The translations under genes and the position numbers were made by a program. A stretch of DNA of 64,000 nt from Glandiceps talaboti (Eukaryota; Hemichordata; Enteropneusta; Spengelidae). This document shows, in pieces, positions 44,400 through 57,374 of this stretch (positions within the stretch are counted from its first letter, which is position 1; each line of letters starts with the position of its first letter). Location of the stretch: positions 22,405,986-22,469,985 of the forward strand of contig NC_135561.1 of assembly GCF_964340395.1 (NCBI RefSeq), given 5' to 3'. Under the pieces are notes generated by a model. It ran no database searches and had not been told where the DNA came from. It saw only the letters and a list, made by a program, of their open reading frames with translations.

Positions 44400-46206
44400 A
44401 CTATACAGGGAGGATTGGTATTTATGGAGTAGATGGTCCGAGTGATATTAGCAAAAATAGCCGGGCTGTAGGATTGGTATTTATGGAGTAGATGGTCCGA
44501 GTGATATTAGCAAAAGTAGCCGGGCTGTAGGATTGGTATTTATGGAGTAGATGGTCCGAGTGATATTAGCAAAAGTAGCCGGGCTGTAGGATTGGTATTT
44601 ATGGAGTAGATGGTCCGAGTGATATTAGGATTGGTATTTATGGAGTAGATGGTCCGAGTGATATTAGGATTGGTATTTATGGAGTAGATGGTCCGAGTGA
44701 TATTAGGATTGGTATTTATGGAGTAGATGGTCCGAGTGATATTAGGATTGGTATTTATGGAGTAGATGGTCCGAGTGATATTAGGATTGGTATTTATGGA
44801 GTAGATGGTCCGAGTGATATTAGCATTGGTATTTATGGAGTAGATGGTCCGAGTGATATTAGCATTGGTATTTATGGAGTAGATGGTCCGAGTGATATTA
44901 GCATTGGTATTTATGGAGTAGATGGTCCGAGTGATATTAGCATTGGTATTTATGGAGTAGATGGTCCGAGTGATATTAGCATTGGTATTTATGGAGTAGA
45001 TGGTCCGAGTGATATTAGCATTGGTATTTATGGAGTAGATGGTCCGAGTGATATTAGCATTGGTATTTATGGAGTAGATGGTCCGAGTGATATTAGCATT
45101 GGTATTTATGGAGTAGATGGTCCGAGTGATATTAGCATTGGTATTTATGGAGTAGATGGTCCGAGTGATATTAGCATTGGTATTTATGGAGTAGATGGTC
45201 CGAGTGATATTAGCATTGGTATTTATGGAGTAGATGGTCCGAGTGATATTAGCATTGGTATTTATGGAGTAGATGGTCCGAGTGATATTAGCATTGGTAT
45301 TTATGGAGTAGATGGTCCGAGTGATATTAGCATTGGTATTTATGGAGTAGATGGTCCGAGTGATATTAGCATTGGTATTTATGGAGTAGATGGGCCGAGT
45401 GATATTAGCATTGGTATTTATGGAGTAGATGGTCCGAGTGATATTAGCATTGGTATTTATGGAGTAGATGGTCCGAGTGATATTAGCATTGGTATTTATG
45501 GAGTAGATGGTCCGAGTGATATTAGCATTGGTATTTATGGAGTAGATGGGCCGAGTGATATTATGGAGTAGATGGTCCGAGTGATATTATGGAGTAGATG
45601 GTCCGAGTGATATTAGCAAAAGTAGCCGGGCTGTAGGATTGGTATTTATGGAGTAGATGGTCCGAGTGATATTAGCAAAAGTAGCCGGGCTGTAGGATTG
45701 GTATTTATGGAGTAGATGGTCCGAGTGATATTAGCAAAAGTAGCCGGGCTGTAGGATTGGTATTTATGGAGTAGATGGTCCGAGTGATATTATGGAGTAG
45801 ATGGTCCGAGTGATATTATGGAGTAGATGGTCCGAGTGATATTATGGAGTAGATGGTCCGAGTGATATTATGGAGTAGATGGTCCGAGTGATATTATAGA
45901 GTAGATGGTCCGAGTGATATTATAGAGTAGATGGTCCGAGTGATATTAGCAAAAGTAGCCGGGCTGTAGGATTGGTATTTATGGAGTAGATGGTCCGAGT
46001 GATATTATGGAGTAGATGGTCCGAGTGATATTATGGAGTAGATGGTCCGAGTGATATTATGGAGTAGATGGTCCGAGTGATATTATGGAGTAGATGGTCC
46101 GAGTGATATTATGGAGTAGATGGTCCGAGTGATATTATGGAGTAGATGGTCCGAGTGATATTATGGAGTAGATGGTCCGAGTGATATTAGCAAAAATAGC
46201 CGGGCT
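44400..46206. repeat. Minisatellite with three nested unit lengths
   Basis: All units share TATGGAGTAGATGGTCCGAG with TGATATT. Full units are 59 bp and end GCAAAAGTAGCCGGGCTGT; middle units of 39 bp keep only the GGATTGGTATT head; short units are 26 bp. Blocks run 59, 39, 26, 59, 26, 59, 26 along the array. Confidence 0.95.
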
Positions 46207-46360
46207 CTTGGAGTCTAATGAAATTCATTGAATAAAGATTAAAACAATTAAAGTGCCCAAAATTTTACCAAAATTACAATATTTTTAACTCTCAATTTGC
46301 ATATCGATTTGATCAAATGAAAAAATGCATGCCCAGTCATTCATAGTTAATTTCCACCAA

Positions 46361-46404
<44 letters not shown>

Positions 46405-46405
<1 letters not shown>

Positions 46406-48930
46406 ACAAACCTAACTCTCATACAGACAGCTTTGATGACCACCTAACTCACTCATACAGATAGCTTTGATGACCACCTAACTCACTCATACAGACAGCA
46501 TTGATGACCACCTCTCTCATACAGACAGCTTTGATGACCACCTAACTCTCATACAGACAGCTTTGATGACCACCTAACTCATTCATATAGACAGCTTTGA
46601 TGACCACCTAACTCACTCATACAGACAGCTTTGATGACCACCTAACTCAATAACACAGACAGCTTTGATGATCACCTAACTTAATGACACAGACAGCTTT
46701 GATGACCACCTAACTCACACATACAGACAGCTTTGATGACCACCTCTCTCATACAGACAGCTTTGATGACCACCTCTCTCATACAGACAGCTTTGATGAC
46801 CACCTAACTCACACATATAGACAGCTTTGATGACCACCTAACTCACTCATACAGACAGCTTTGATGACCACCTAACTCACTCATACAGACAGCTTTGATG
46901 ACCACCTAACTCAATAACACAGACAGCTTTAATGATCACCTAACTCTCTCATACAGACAGCTTTGATGACTACCTAACTCTCTCATACAGACAGCTTTGA
47001 TGACCACCTCTCTCATACAGACAGCTTTGATGACCACCTAACTCACACATACAGATAGCTTTGATGACCACCTAACTCATTCATACAGACAGCTCTGATG
47101 ACCACCTAACTCAATAACACAGACAGCTTTAATGATCACCTAACTCTCTCATACAGACAGCTTTGATGACCACCTAACTCTCTCACACAGACAGCTTTGA
47201 TGACCACCTAACTCACACATACAGACAGCTTTGATGACCACCTAACTCATTCATACAGACAGCATTGATGACTACCTAACTCAATAACACAGACAGCTTT
47301 GATGACCACCTAACTCTCTCATACAGACAGCTTTGATGACCACCTAACTCATTCATACAGACAGCTCTGATGACCACCTAACTCTCTCATACAGACAGCT
47401 TTGATGACCACCTAACTCATTTATACAGACAGCTTTGATGACCACCTAACTCTCTCATACAGACAGCTTTGATGACCACCTAACTCATTCATACAGACAG
47501 CTTTGATGACCACCTAACTCTCTCATACAGACAGCTTTGATGACCACCTAACTCATTCATACAGACAGCTCTGATGACCACCTAACTCAATAACACAGAC
47601 AGCTTTGATGACCACCTAACTCTCTCATACAGACAGCTTTGATGACCACCTAACTCACTCATACAGACAGCTTTGATGACCACCTAACTCATTCATACAG
47701 ACAGCTTTGATGACCACCCAACTCAATAACAGAGACAGCTTTGATGACCACCTAACTCACTCATACAGACAGCTTTGATGACCACCTAACTCTCATACAG
47801 ACAGTTTTGATGACCACCTAACTCATTCATATAGACAGCTTTGATGACCACCTAACTCACTCATACAGACAGCTTTGATGACCACCTAACTCACACATAC
47901 AGACAGCTTTGATGACAACCTAACTCATTCATATAGACAGCTTTGATGACCACCTAACTCTCTCATACAGACAGCTTTGATGACAACCTAACTCATTCAT
48001 ATAGACAGCTTTGATGACCACCTAACTCTCTCATACAGACAGCTTTGATGACAACCTAACTCATTCATATAGACAGCTTTGATGACCACCTAACTCACAC
48101 ATACAGACAGCTTTGATGACCACCTAACTCACACATACAGACAGCTTTGATGACCACCCAACTCATTCATATAGACATCTTTGATGACCACCTAACTCAA
48201 AGACACAGATAGCTTTGATGACCACCTAACTCTCTCATAGACAGCTTTGATGACCACCTAACTCTCTCATACAGACAGCTTTGATGACTACCTAACTCTC
48301 TCATACAGACAGCTTTGATGACCACCTAACTCACTCATACAGACAGCTTTGATGACCACCTAACTCACTCATACAGACAGCTTTGATGACCACCTAACGC
48401 ATTCATATATACAGCTTTGATGACTACCTAACTCATTCATACAGAGAGCTTCGATGACTACCTAACTCTCATACAGACAGCTTTGATGACCACCTAACTC
48501 ATTCATATAGACAGCTTTGATGACTACCTAACTCATTCATACAGAGAGCTTCGATGACTACCTAACTCTCATATAGACAGCTTTGATGACTACCTAACTC
48601 TCTCATACAGACAGCTTTGATGACCACCTAACTCACTCATACAGAGAGCTTCGATGACTACCTAACTCTCATACAGACAGCTTTGATGACCACCTAACTC
48701 TCTCATACAGACAGCTTTAATGATCACCTAACTCTCTCATACAGACAGCTTTGATGACCACCTAACTCTCTCATACAGACAGCTTTGATGACCACCTAAC
48801 TCACTCATACAGATAGCTTTGATGACCACCTAACTCACTCATACAGATAGCTTTGATGACCACCTAACTCACTCATACAGACAGCTTTGATGACTACCTA
48901 ACTCTCATACAGACAGCTTTGATGACGTAC
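46405..48930. repeat. 34-bp minisatellite
   Basis: About 75 units of ACAGACAGCTTTGATGACCA plus CCTAACTCACTCAT, with CTCTCAT, AATAACAC and ATTCATAT variants. It follows a (CA)n tract at 46366 and ends at the start of the next array. Confidence 0.95.
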
Positions 48931-50401
48931 ATTTCAAAAGATGTTTACCAACCTATCCAGTTCTTGTACATTTCGTAAGATGTTTACCAAAACCTATCCA
49001 GTTCTTGTACATTTCATAAGATGTTTATTAAAACCTACCCAGTTCTTGTACATTTCATAAGATGTTTACCAAAACCTATCCAGTTCTTGTACATTTCATA
49101 AGATGTTTACCAAAACCTATCCAGTTCTTGTACATTTCATAAGATGTTTACCAAAACCTATCCAGTTCTTGTACATTTCATAAGATGTTTACAAAAACCT
49201 ATCCAGTTCTTGTACATTTCATAAGATGTTTACCAAAACCTATCCAGTTCTTGTACATTTCATAAGATGTTTACCAAAACCTATCCAGTTCTTGTACATT
49301 TCGTAAGATGTTTACCAAAACCTATCCAGTTCTTGTACATTTCATAAGATGTTTACCAAAACCTATCCAGTTCTTGTACATTTCATAAGATGTTTACCAA
49401 AACCTATCCAGTTCTTGTACATTTCATAAGATGTTTACCAAAACCTATCCAGTTCTTGTACATTTCATAAGATGTTTACCAAAACCTATCCAGTTCTTGT
49501 ACATTTCATAAGATGTTTACAAAAACCTATCCAGTTCTTGTACATTTCATAAGATGTTTACTAAACCTATTCAGTTCTTGTACATTTCGTAAGATGTTTA
49601 CCAAAACCTATCCAGTTCTTGTACATTTCATAAGATGTTTATTAAAACCTATCCAGTTCTTGTATATTTCATTAGATGTTTACCAAAACCTATCCAGTTC
49701 TTGTACATTTCGTAAGATGTTTACCAAAACCTATCCAGTTCTTGTACATTTCATAAGATGTTTACGAAAACCTATCCAGTTCTTGTACATTTCATAAGAT
49801 GTTTATTAAAACCTATCCAGTTCTTGTACATTTCATAAGATGTTTACCAAAACCTATCCAGTTCTTGTACATTTCATAAGATGTTTACCAAAACCTATCC
49901 AGTTCTTGTACATTTCATAAGATGTTTACCAAAACCTATCCAGTTCTTGTACATTTCATAAGATGTTTACCAAAACCTATCCAGTTCTTGTACATTTCAT
50001 AAGATGTTTATTAAAACCTATCCAGTTCTTGTACATTTCATAAGATGTTTACAAAAACCTATCCAGTTCTTGTACATTTTGTAAGATGTTTACCAAAACC
50101 TATCCAGTTCTTGTACATTTCATAAGATGTTTATTAAAACCTATCCAGTTCTTGTACATTTCATAAGATGTTTACCAAAACCTATCCAGTTCTTGTACAT
50201 TTCATAAGATGTTTACCAAAACCTATCCAGTTCTTGTACATTTCGTAAGATGTTTACCAAAACCTATCCAGTTCTTGTACATTTCATAAGATGTTTACCA
50301 AAACCTATTCAGTTCTTGTACATTTCATAAGATGTTTACCAAAACCTATCCAGTTCTTGTACATTTCATAAGATGTTTACCAAAACCTATCCAGTTCTTG
50401 T
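48930..50401. repeat. 41-bp minisatellite
   Basis: About 36 units of AAAACCTATCCAGTTCTTGT plus ACATTTCATAAGATGTTTACC. It abuts the 34-bp array without a gap. Confidence 0.95.
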
Positions 50402-50879
50402 GATTTGCAATTGGAAGATGTGTATCAAGTTTGATTGGAATTCATGCAGTAGTTCCTTTAGATATTGTGTCCACAGACAGACAGACAGACAGACAGACAC
50501 ATACAAACAGCCACAGAGGCAGACAAAGCTATAAGTAACATTACCTTCCTTCATGGGGGATAAAAACAGAAACTATATCAGTTGTAAGGAGCAGGTGTTT
50601 AAAAGTTTGAATTCAAATCTGCATGAAAATGTATCTGCTGCAAGACTGAAATATGAGTACAGAACTAGTAATGGGATATTGGTATGCTCTAACTTTGTTG
50701 TCATGTTACATGTAGTAGAATACACTCACTGTTTTGGGAGTGCATTCATCACTAAGTTTCTAATATAATGTGATTGCTAACAAAACAGCTATCAAAGATT
50801 GAATTCATCATTTCAATCATTCTTGATTTGTCTGATAAATTGTTTTCATGGCAGGAAAACTGCACATTTCATGGTCATT

Positions 50880-51140
50880 TTAAGAGCTAGAAAAATTAAT
50901 TGCCAGTTTTGCCTTTGTTTTGCCCTTGACTGATTTCTTGTGTGTTGATGCATGAGTATGTCCTTCATACTCTTTATGTTGAGGGTCTTGTTTACATGTA
51001 TCTCTGACATGGTCATCAGCTTCATTATGCTTGAAATGCAATGATGTCATAGTATCACCCTTGTTATCATCACCCACGTCTTCTGTTGCAGTCTCATCCT
51101 GTACTTTGCTTTTACTAGCAGTTGTTCGATTCCTTGTTAC
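50880..51140 (-). CDS. Unrecognised protein, terminal coding exon
   Basis: The exon is 261 nt including the stop, phase 0 at its start, which matches the donor of the exon at 55514-55237 across a 4.1 kb intron. It reads VTRNRTTASKSKVQDETATE, then a charged Asp/His/Lys-rich stretch, and ends in a basic tail KKSVKGKTKAKLAINFSSS. The acceptor is GCTACAG. The charged sequence is probably a disordered C-terminus. No family is recognisable. Confidence 0.55.
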   Translation of the reverse strand, partial: VTRNRTTASKSKVQDETATEDVGDDNKGDTMTSLHFKHNEADDHVRDTCKQDPQHKEYEGHTHASTHKKSVKGKTKAKLAINFSSS

Positions 51141-51689
51141 CTGTAGCAAATCAGCATTTCATAAAAAATAAGTCTTCTATGTTTTGAAGATCGAACAATG
51201 TCACACAAGCTCAATCAATGAACTTTGTTGGGTGGGTGGGGGGGGGGGGGGTGGCCTTGCTGAGCTTCACTTACACACTTTTAACCAAAATTGAAAAACT
51301 GAAATCATGCCACTGATAATAAAAGGTTTACTACCGAGATGTTCATGACAATTTACTGCTAATGTGATGCTAATGTTTCCTGTCAGTATGTTATGTTTAC
51401 CATGGTTATACACCATATATAAACATGTACTTGTCATACTTGTGAATGTTCATATAGGCAGAGGAGTTTTGGCATAAATGAATAAAATTCATTTATTGAG
51501 CTTGTGTGACATTGTGTGATCATTCCATGATTGAATTACAAAAATACTACTATTTGCAGAGTTAATTAGAGAAGACTCTGATCACAACATAGTGGATAAT
51601 CCAAACTGCAGGGTACATACCATAGTGAAAACAAGTCTCCACAGAAGACACAACTCCCCTCAAATACTATACTTCTATGTGACTGCCTG

Positions 51690-52746
51690 GAGACATTATT
51701 TTAAAAATAGTGCCAATGGCACTGTAGCACACACAACTGTAGTTTTTAAAAATGTTTACCCACATGCTGAGCCATGCTAAGTATAGGTGTTTATTTGTTG
51801 AATGATTATCTAGTTGCCTATCCATCCCTGTTGTTATCTTAGCAATATGCGCGATCATTTGACTGTTGCTGTGGGCATGGTCATGTTGCTGGACATATTT
51901 GTATACATTTTTTTGAATGTTTGTTCACTTGTCTGTGAATCCCTGATGTTATCTTTGCAATATACATGATCATTTGGCTGTTGCTGTGGGCGTGGTCTTG
52001 TTGCTAGGCACATTACATACATTTTTTGAATGCCAATCTACTTGTCTATCTTTGCAAAATACCCCATTTGGCTGTTGCTATGGGCATGGTCATGGTTGCT
52101 AGGGATATTTGCATACATTTTCTGAATGTTCACTCACTTGCCTACCACATGATGTTATTTGACCAAAATATACTGCCATTTGGTTGTTGGTAAGGGCGTG
52201 GTCATGATTGCTAGGGCCAAATGTGTCAAAATGTTTTAAAGAAAATCTGCAGAATAACACTTCTAGAAACATCTCACCAAGTTTCAGTCTCACTGACCAA
52301 GTATTTTTGAGATATAAGTTTTAGACCAATATTCACATTTTTACATCTAATTTGCATACATTGATGAGATCATTATATGCTAAATATTTCTTCACCTATA
52401 CACCCCCCAGCTGCATCCCCACTAAATTTCAGCCCAATCTGCTCAGTAATTTCAGAGTTAAAAGATTTTTTACCAAAAAGACACATTTTTTTGCCCTAAT
52501 TTGCATATCACAGATGGGATCATCATGTCGCGAACAATTCTTAATCTAAACACCCTTAAGAATGTTCCCACTAAATTTCAGACCAAGTTTAAGTTTTTTG
52601 ACCTAAAATCACACACCGGTGGTAAGATCATTTTGATTTGAACAACTTCCCAACTAGACACCCAAAGTAATACACCCACCAAATATCATGGCAATCAGTT
52701 CAGCAGTTTTTGACTTTAAGTTGTTTATATGCAGACAGACAGACAC

Positions 52747-52781
<35 letters not shown>

Positions 52782-52835
52782 CTTTGCTATGTCTGTAGCA
52801 CTTCTGAACCCTACCAGTTCAGTTGTGCTAAAAAA
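51690..52835. mobile_element. Dispersed repeat family B, copy 2
   Basis: Opens with TAGTGCCAATGGCACTGTAG, runs through the same GGGCGTGGTC and ATTTGCATA motifs, and ends at a (CAGA)n tract and CAGTTGTGCTA. It is the most complete copy, about 1.1 kb, and lies in the 4.1 kb intron of the unrecognised gene. Confidence 0.65.
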
Positions 52836-53329
52836 TTGGTGGCAACAAATAAATACTACAAAGTGTCTGTGATAATGCAGGAAATAACTGAATTTCAGTA
52901 ACTGAACCTGAAGATCCAGGTCAATGTCTAAAAAGAATTTAAACCTTGCAGTATGGAGGTAGACACTTGAATGTAGTCTCTATGTATTCATATTTTTGAG
53001 TTATGTGGTAAATCGTGATTGTTCACTACAAAAATGATAAAAAGTGATATGTACACCAAAAATAATGCAGTACATATTGATTTGAATTACAAATATGGCT
53101 GTCACTTGGTCAAATTTGCATATATACAACCAGAGATGAACAGAAAATGTTCCTGTATGTGGGGAAATGTTGTTAATGTGCTTGCTGAGACTTTGAAATG
53201 TATTTCTGTACTGTCGTACCTTTGTGTAATCAATATCTGTAGCAAGTTCACTTGAAATCAGTACAGTCCGGGCTATATACCTCTTACTGGCAAAGTTCAT
53301 AAAATATGCAAATTAGCCATTGAATCGAT

Positions 53330-53755
53330 ACCATCATATCTTTGCTCAGTCAATATCTTTAGCAAGTTTCATCAAATTTGGTGCAGTCTTTCTTAATATA
53401 GGCCCCAATTGCCAAAGGTTGTTAATTATGCAAATGAGCAATTAATTGACAGCACTAAATTTCATTAAGAACTATCATATCTCTGTATGATCAATATCTG
53501 TGGCAAGTTTCATCAAATTTGGTGCAGTCTTTCTTGGTCTAGGCCCTAATTGTGAAAGTTTGTTAATTATGCAAATGAGCAATTAATTGACAGCACTAAA
53601 TTTCATTAAGAACTATCATATCTCTGTATGATCAATATCTGTGGCAAGTTTCATCAAATTTGGTGCAGTCTTTCTTGGTCTAGGCCCAAATTGCGAAAGT
53701 TTGTTAATTATGCAAATGAGCAATTAATTGACACCACTAAATTTCATTACAGCAC
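53330..53755. repeat. Three tandem copies of a 138-bp unit
   Basis: Units share ATATCTGTGGCAAGTTTCAT, TTTGGTGCAGTCTTTCTT and ATGCAAATGAGCAATTAATT. The second and third are almost identical. It adjoins family B copy 3. Confidence 0.88.
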
Positions 53756-53757
53756 CT

Positions 53758-54680
53758 GTTGGGAAAGTGTATGATTGCTGTTGCTATGGGCATGGTCATG
53801 TTGTTAGATATATTTGCATACATTTTTGTATGTTTTTGTTCACTTGTGTATGAATTCCTCATATTATCTTTGCAATATATGTGATAATTTGGCTGTTGCT
53901 ATGGGCGTGGTCTTGTTGCTAGGCATATTTACATACATTTTTTGAATGTTTATTCAATTGTCTATTAATCCCCGTTGTTATCTTTGCAATATATGTGATA
54001 ATTTGGCTGTTGCTATGGGCATGGTCTTGTTGCTGGGCACATTTGCATACATTTTTTGAATGTTTATTCATTTGTCTTTCTATTCCTGTTGCTATCTTTG
54101 CAATATACGTGATTATTTGGCTGTTGCTATGGGCGTGGTCTTGTTGCTAGGCAAATTTACATACATTTTTTGAATGTTTATTCAATTGTCTATTAATCCC
54201 TGTTGTTATCTTTGTGAAATACACGACCGTTTGGCTGTTGCTATGGGCGTGGCCATGGTTGCTAGGGTATTTGCATACATTTTTTAAATGTTAACTCATT
54301 TGCCTACCAGATGATGTTGTTATTTGACCAAAATATACTGCAATTTGGTTGCTAAGGGCGTGGTCATGGTCGCTCGGGCCAATTTTCTCAAAATGTTTTG
54401 AAGAAAATCTGCAGAATAACACTTTCAGAAACATCTCACCAAGTTTCAGACTCGGTGACCAAGTACTTTTTGAGATATAAGTTTTTAACCAAAAGTGAAC
54501 ATTTGTACACCTAATTTGCATATCACTCATGGAATCATTGTATGCTTAATATTTCTTCGCCCATACATCCCTAGATGCATTCCCATTACATTAAATTTCA
54601 GCCCAATCTGCTCAGTAGTTTTGGAATGATAGATTTTTAACCAAAAAGACACATTTTTAGCCCTAACTTTCATATCACAG
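53758..54680. mobile_element. Dispersed repeat family B, copy 3, 3' end replaced by a minisatellite
   Basis: Four rounds of the GCTATGGGCGTGGTC module, then the CATCTCACCAAGTTTCAG module, breaking off at about 54680 where a 33-bp array begins (CATATCACAGATGGATATCT). The CAGA tract and GTGCTA end are absent. Confidence 0.6.
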
Positions 54681-54985
54681 ATGGATATCTCTACAGACAA
54701 TGTCTAAACATTGATTGACATCTCTACAGACAATGTCTAAACATTGATTGACATCTCTACAGACAATGTCTAAACATTGATTGATATCTCTACAGACAAT
54801 GTCTAAACATTGATTGATATCTCTACAGACAATGTCTAAACATTGATTGACATCTCTATGGACAATGTCTAAACATTGATTGATATCTCTATGGACAATG
54901 TCTAAACATTGATTGATATCTCTACAGACAATGTCTAAACATTGATTGATATCTCTACAGACAATGTCTAAACATTGATTGACAT
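54680..54985. repeat. 33-bp minisatellite
   Basis: About nine units of GACATCTCTACAGACAATGT plus CTAAACATTGATT. It replaces the 3' end of family B copy 3. Confidence 0.92.
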
Positions 54986-55236
54986 CTCATATGCCCAAGT
55001 GATGTCTGACATTTGTGCTAGGTTTGGTTGAAAGTATGTGTGTCAGATAAAGCTACATGTGGATTGATGGACATATGGTTTTTGACCCTGATCTTCATTT
55101 ATCAATAAAACAGAGTAACATTTTACCATGAGAGCTATCTCTCACCTGTAATAGAATGAACAAATGAAAGTTTTAAATTTATCTATTTTCTAAAGACTAA
55201 GTGCTATTATTCTATTGTTGAAAAGCTATTTCTCAC

Positions 55237-55514
55237 CTGTAATGGCACAAATATATTAGCTGTTGGTTGGAGATTACTTCGACTTAAGTTTGAGTGTTGA
55301 GTAGTGTCAGCATGAAACACCTGATGTGGTGATTGCATATAAATTTGTTGTTTTCTATCTAGTCCATGTTGTTGCGGCAGTTGATGAGCACCACCTGCTG
55401 GTTGGGACATATATTGCCACTTTGGGTCCTGTTGACTTTGTTGTATTTTTGGTGATAAGTTTCTTTGCAGCTGTGGATTTGGAAAAGCAGCTCTTGGAGT
55501 AAAAGATGATTGAC
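55237..55514 (-). CDS. Unrecognised Gln/Pro-rich protein, penultimate exon
   Basis: The exon is 278 nt, entered with two bases of a split Gly codon and left at phase 0. It reads QSSFTPRAAFPNPQLQRNLS, then a Gln-rich run including GGAHQLPQQHGLDRKQQIYM, and ends ANIFVPLQ. The acceptor is TTTGCTTGCAG and the donor CAG/GTGAGA. Low-complexity Gln/Pro/His content suggests a disordered region. I do not recognise the family. Upstream exons lie above 55514 and were not found in the window. Confidence 0.6.
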
Positions 55515-55904
55515 CTGCAAGCAAAGAGTAAATATTGATCATAGTACGACCTATTATATGTAGTTTATACCTACACAGTGTAGAATTATTTAAATTACAA
55601 CATGAGCAAGTTTAGGGTGTCAATAATTTTCAAGATAATGTTACCAGTTCACAATTTCAATATTTTTAATGAGGTCCACACATTTTTCTGCACACAATGC
55701 ACTCGGTAGGAATGAAACATCAATTAAACTAGTTTTCTGTCAATCCTTTTGGTTCAATGAACTGTATTTTCCAACAATGCTTTTATAAGATTTAGTTGTC
55801 ATCATGTATAGGAGAAATAATGAATATATTGTGATGTAGTAGTAGGTACATGTATTGCCATATTTTGTCTTCTTTTCCAGTGTCTATGACATATGCTACA
55901 TAAA

Positions 55905-57365
55905 CTTCACAGTACATATATGGTGAAAACATTGTACTGTGTATACACACCTATGCAGGTCTCACAGTGTATATATGGTGAAAACATCGAACTGTGTATA
56001 CACACCTATGCATGTCTCACAGTGTATATATGGTGAAAACACTGTACTGTGTATACACACCTATGCATGTCTCACAGTGTATATATGGTGAAAACATCGA
56101 ACTGTGTATACACACCTATGCATGTCTCACAGTGTATATATGGTGAAAACATCGAACTGTGTATACACACCTATGCATGTCTCACAGTGTATATATGGTG
56201 AAAACACTGTACTGTGTATACACACCTATGCATGTCTCACAGTGTATATATGGTGAAAACATCGAACTGTGTATACACACCTATGCATGTCTCACAGTGT
56301 ATATATGGTGAAAACATCGAACTGTGTATACACACCTATGCATGTCTCACAGTGTATATATGGTGAAAACACTGTACTGTGTATACACACCTATGCATGT
56401 CTCACAGTGTATATATGGTGAAAACATCGAACTGTGTATACACACCTATGCATGTCTCACAGTGTATATATGGTGAAAACATCGAACTGTGTATACACAC
56501 CTATGCATGTCTCACAGTGTATATATGGTGAAAACATCGAACTGTATATACACACCTATGCATGTCTCACAGTGTATATATGGTGAAAACACTGTACTGT
56601 ATATACACACCTATGCATGTCTCACAGTGTATATATGGTGAAAACATCGAACTGTGTATACACACCTATGCATGTCTCACAGTGTATATATGGTGAAAAC
56701 ATCGAACTGTATATACACACCTATGCAGGTCTCACAGTGTATATATGGTGAAAACATCGAACTATGTATACACACCTATGCAGGTCTCACAGTGTATATA
56801 TGGTGAAAACATCGAACTATGTATACACACCTATGCATGTCTCACAGTGTATATATGGTGAAAACATCGAACTGTGTATACACACCTATGCATGTCTCAC
56901 AGTGTATATATGGTGAAAACATCGAACTGTATATACACACCTATGCATGTCTCACAGTGTATATATGGTGAAAACATCGAACTATGTATACACACCTATG
57001 CATGTCTCACAGTGTATATATGGTGAAAACATCGAACTGTGTATACACACCTATGCAGGTCTCACAGTGTATATATGGTGAAAACATCGAACTGTGTATA
57101 CACACCTATGCATGTCTCACAGTGTATATATGGTGAAAACACTGTACTGTGTATACACACCTATGCATGTCTCACAGTGTATATATGGTGAAAACATCGA
57201 ACTGTGTATACACACCTATGCAGGTCTCACAGTGTATATATGGTGAAAACATCGAACTATGTATACACATGTGCATGTCTCACAGTGTATATATGGTGAA
57301 AACATCGAACTATGTATACACACCTATGCATGTCTCACAGTGTATATATGGTGAAAACATCGAAC
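55905..57365. repeat. 55-bp minisatellite
   Basis: About 26 units containing GTCTCACAGTGTATATATGG, TGAAAACATCGAACTGTGTA and TACACACCTATGCAT. CATCGAACTG and CACTGTACTG variants alternate in blocks of three at the left end. Confidence 0.96.
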
Positions 57366-57374
57366 TATGTATGA

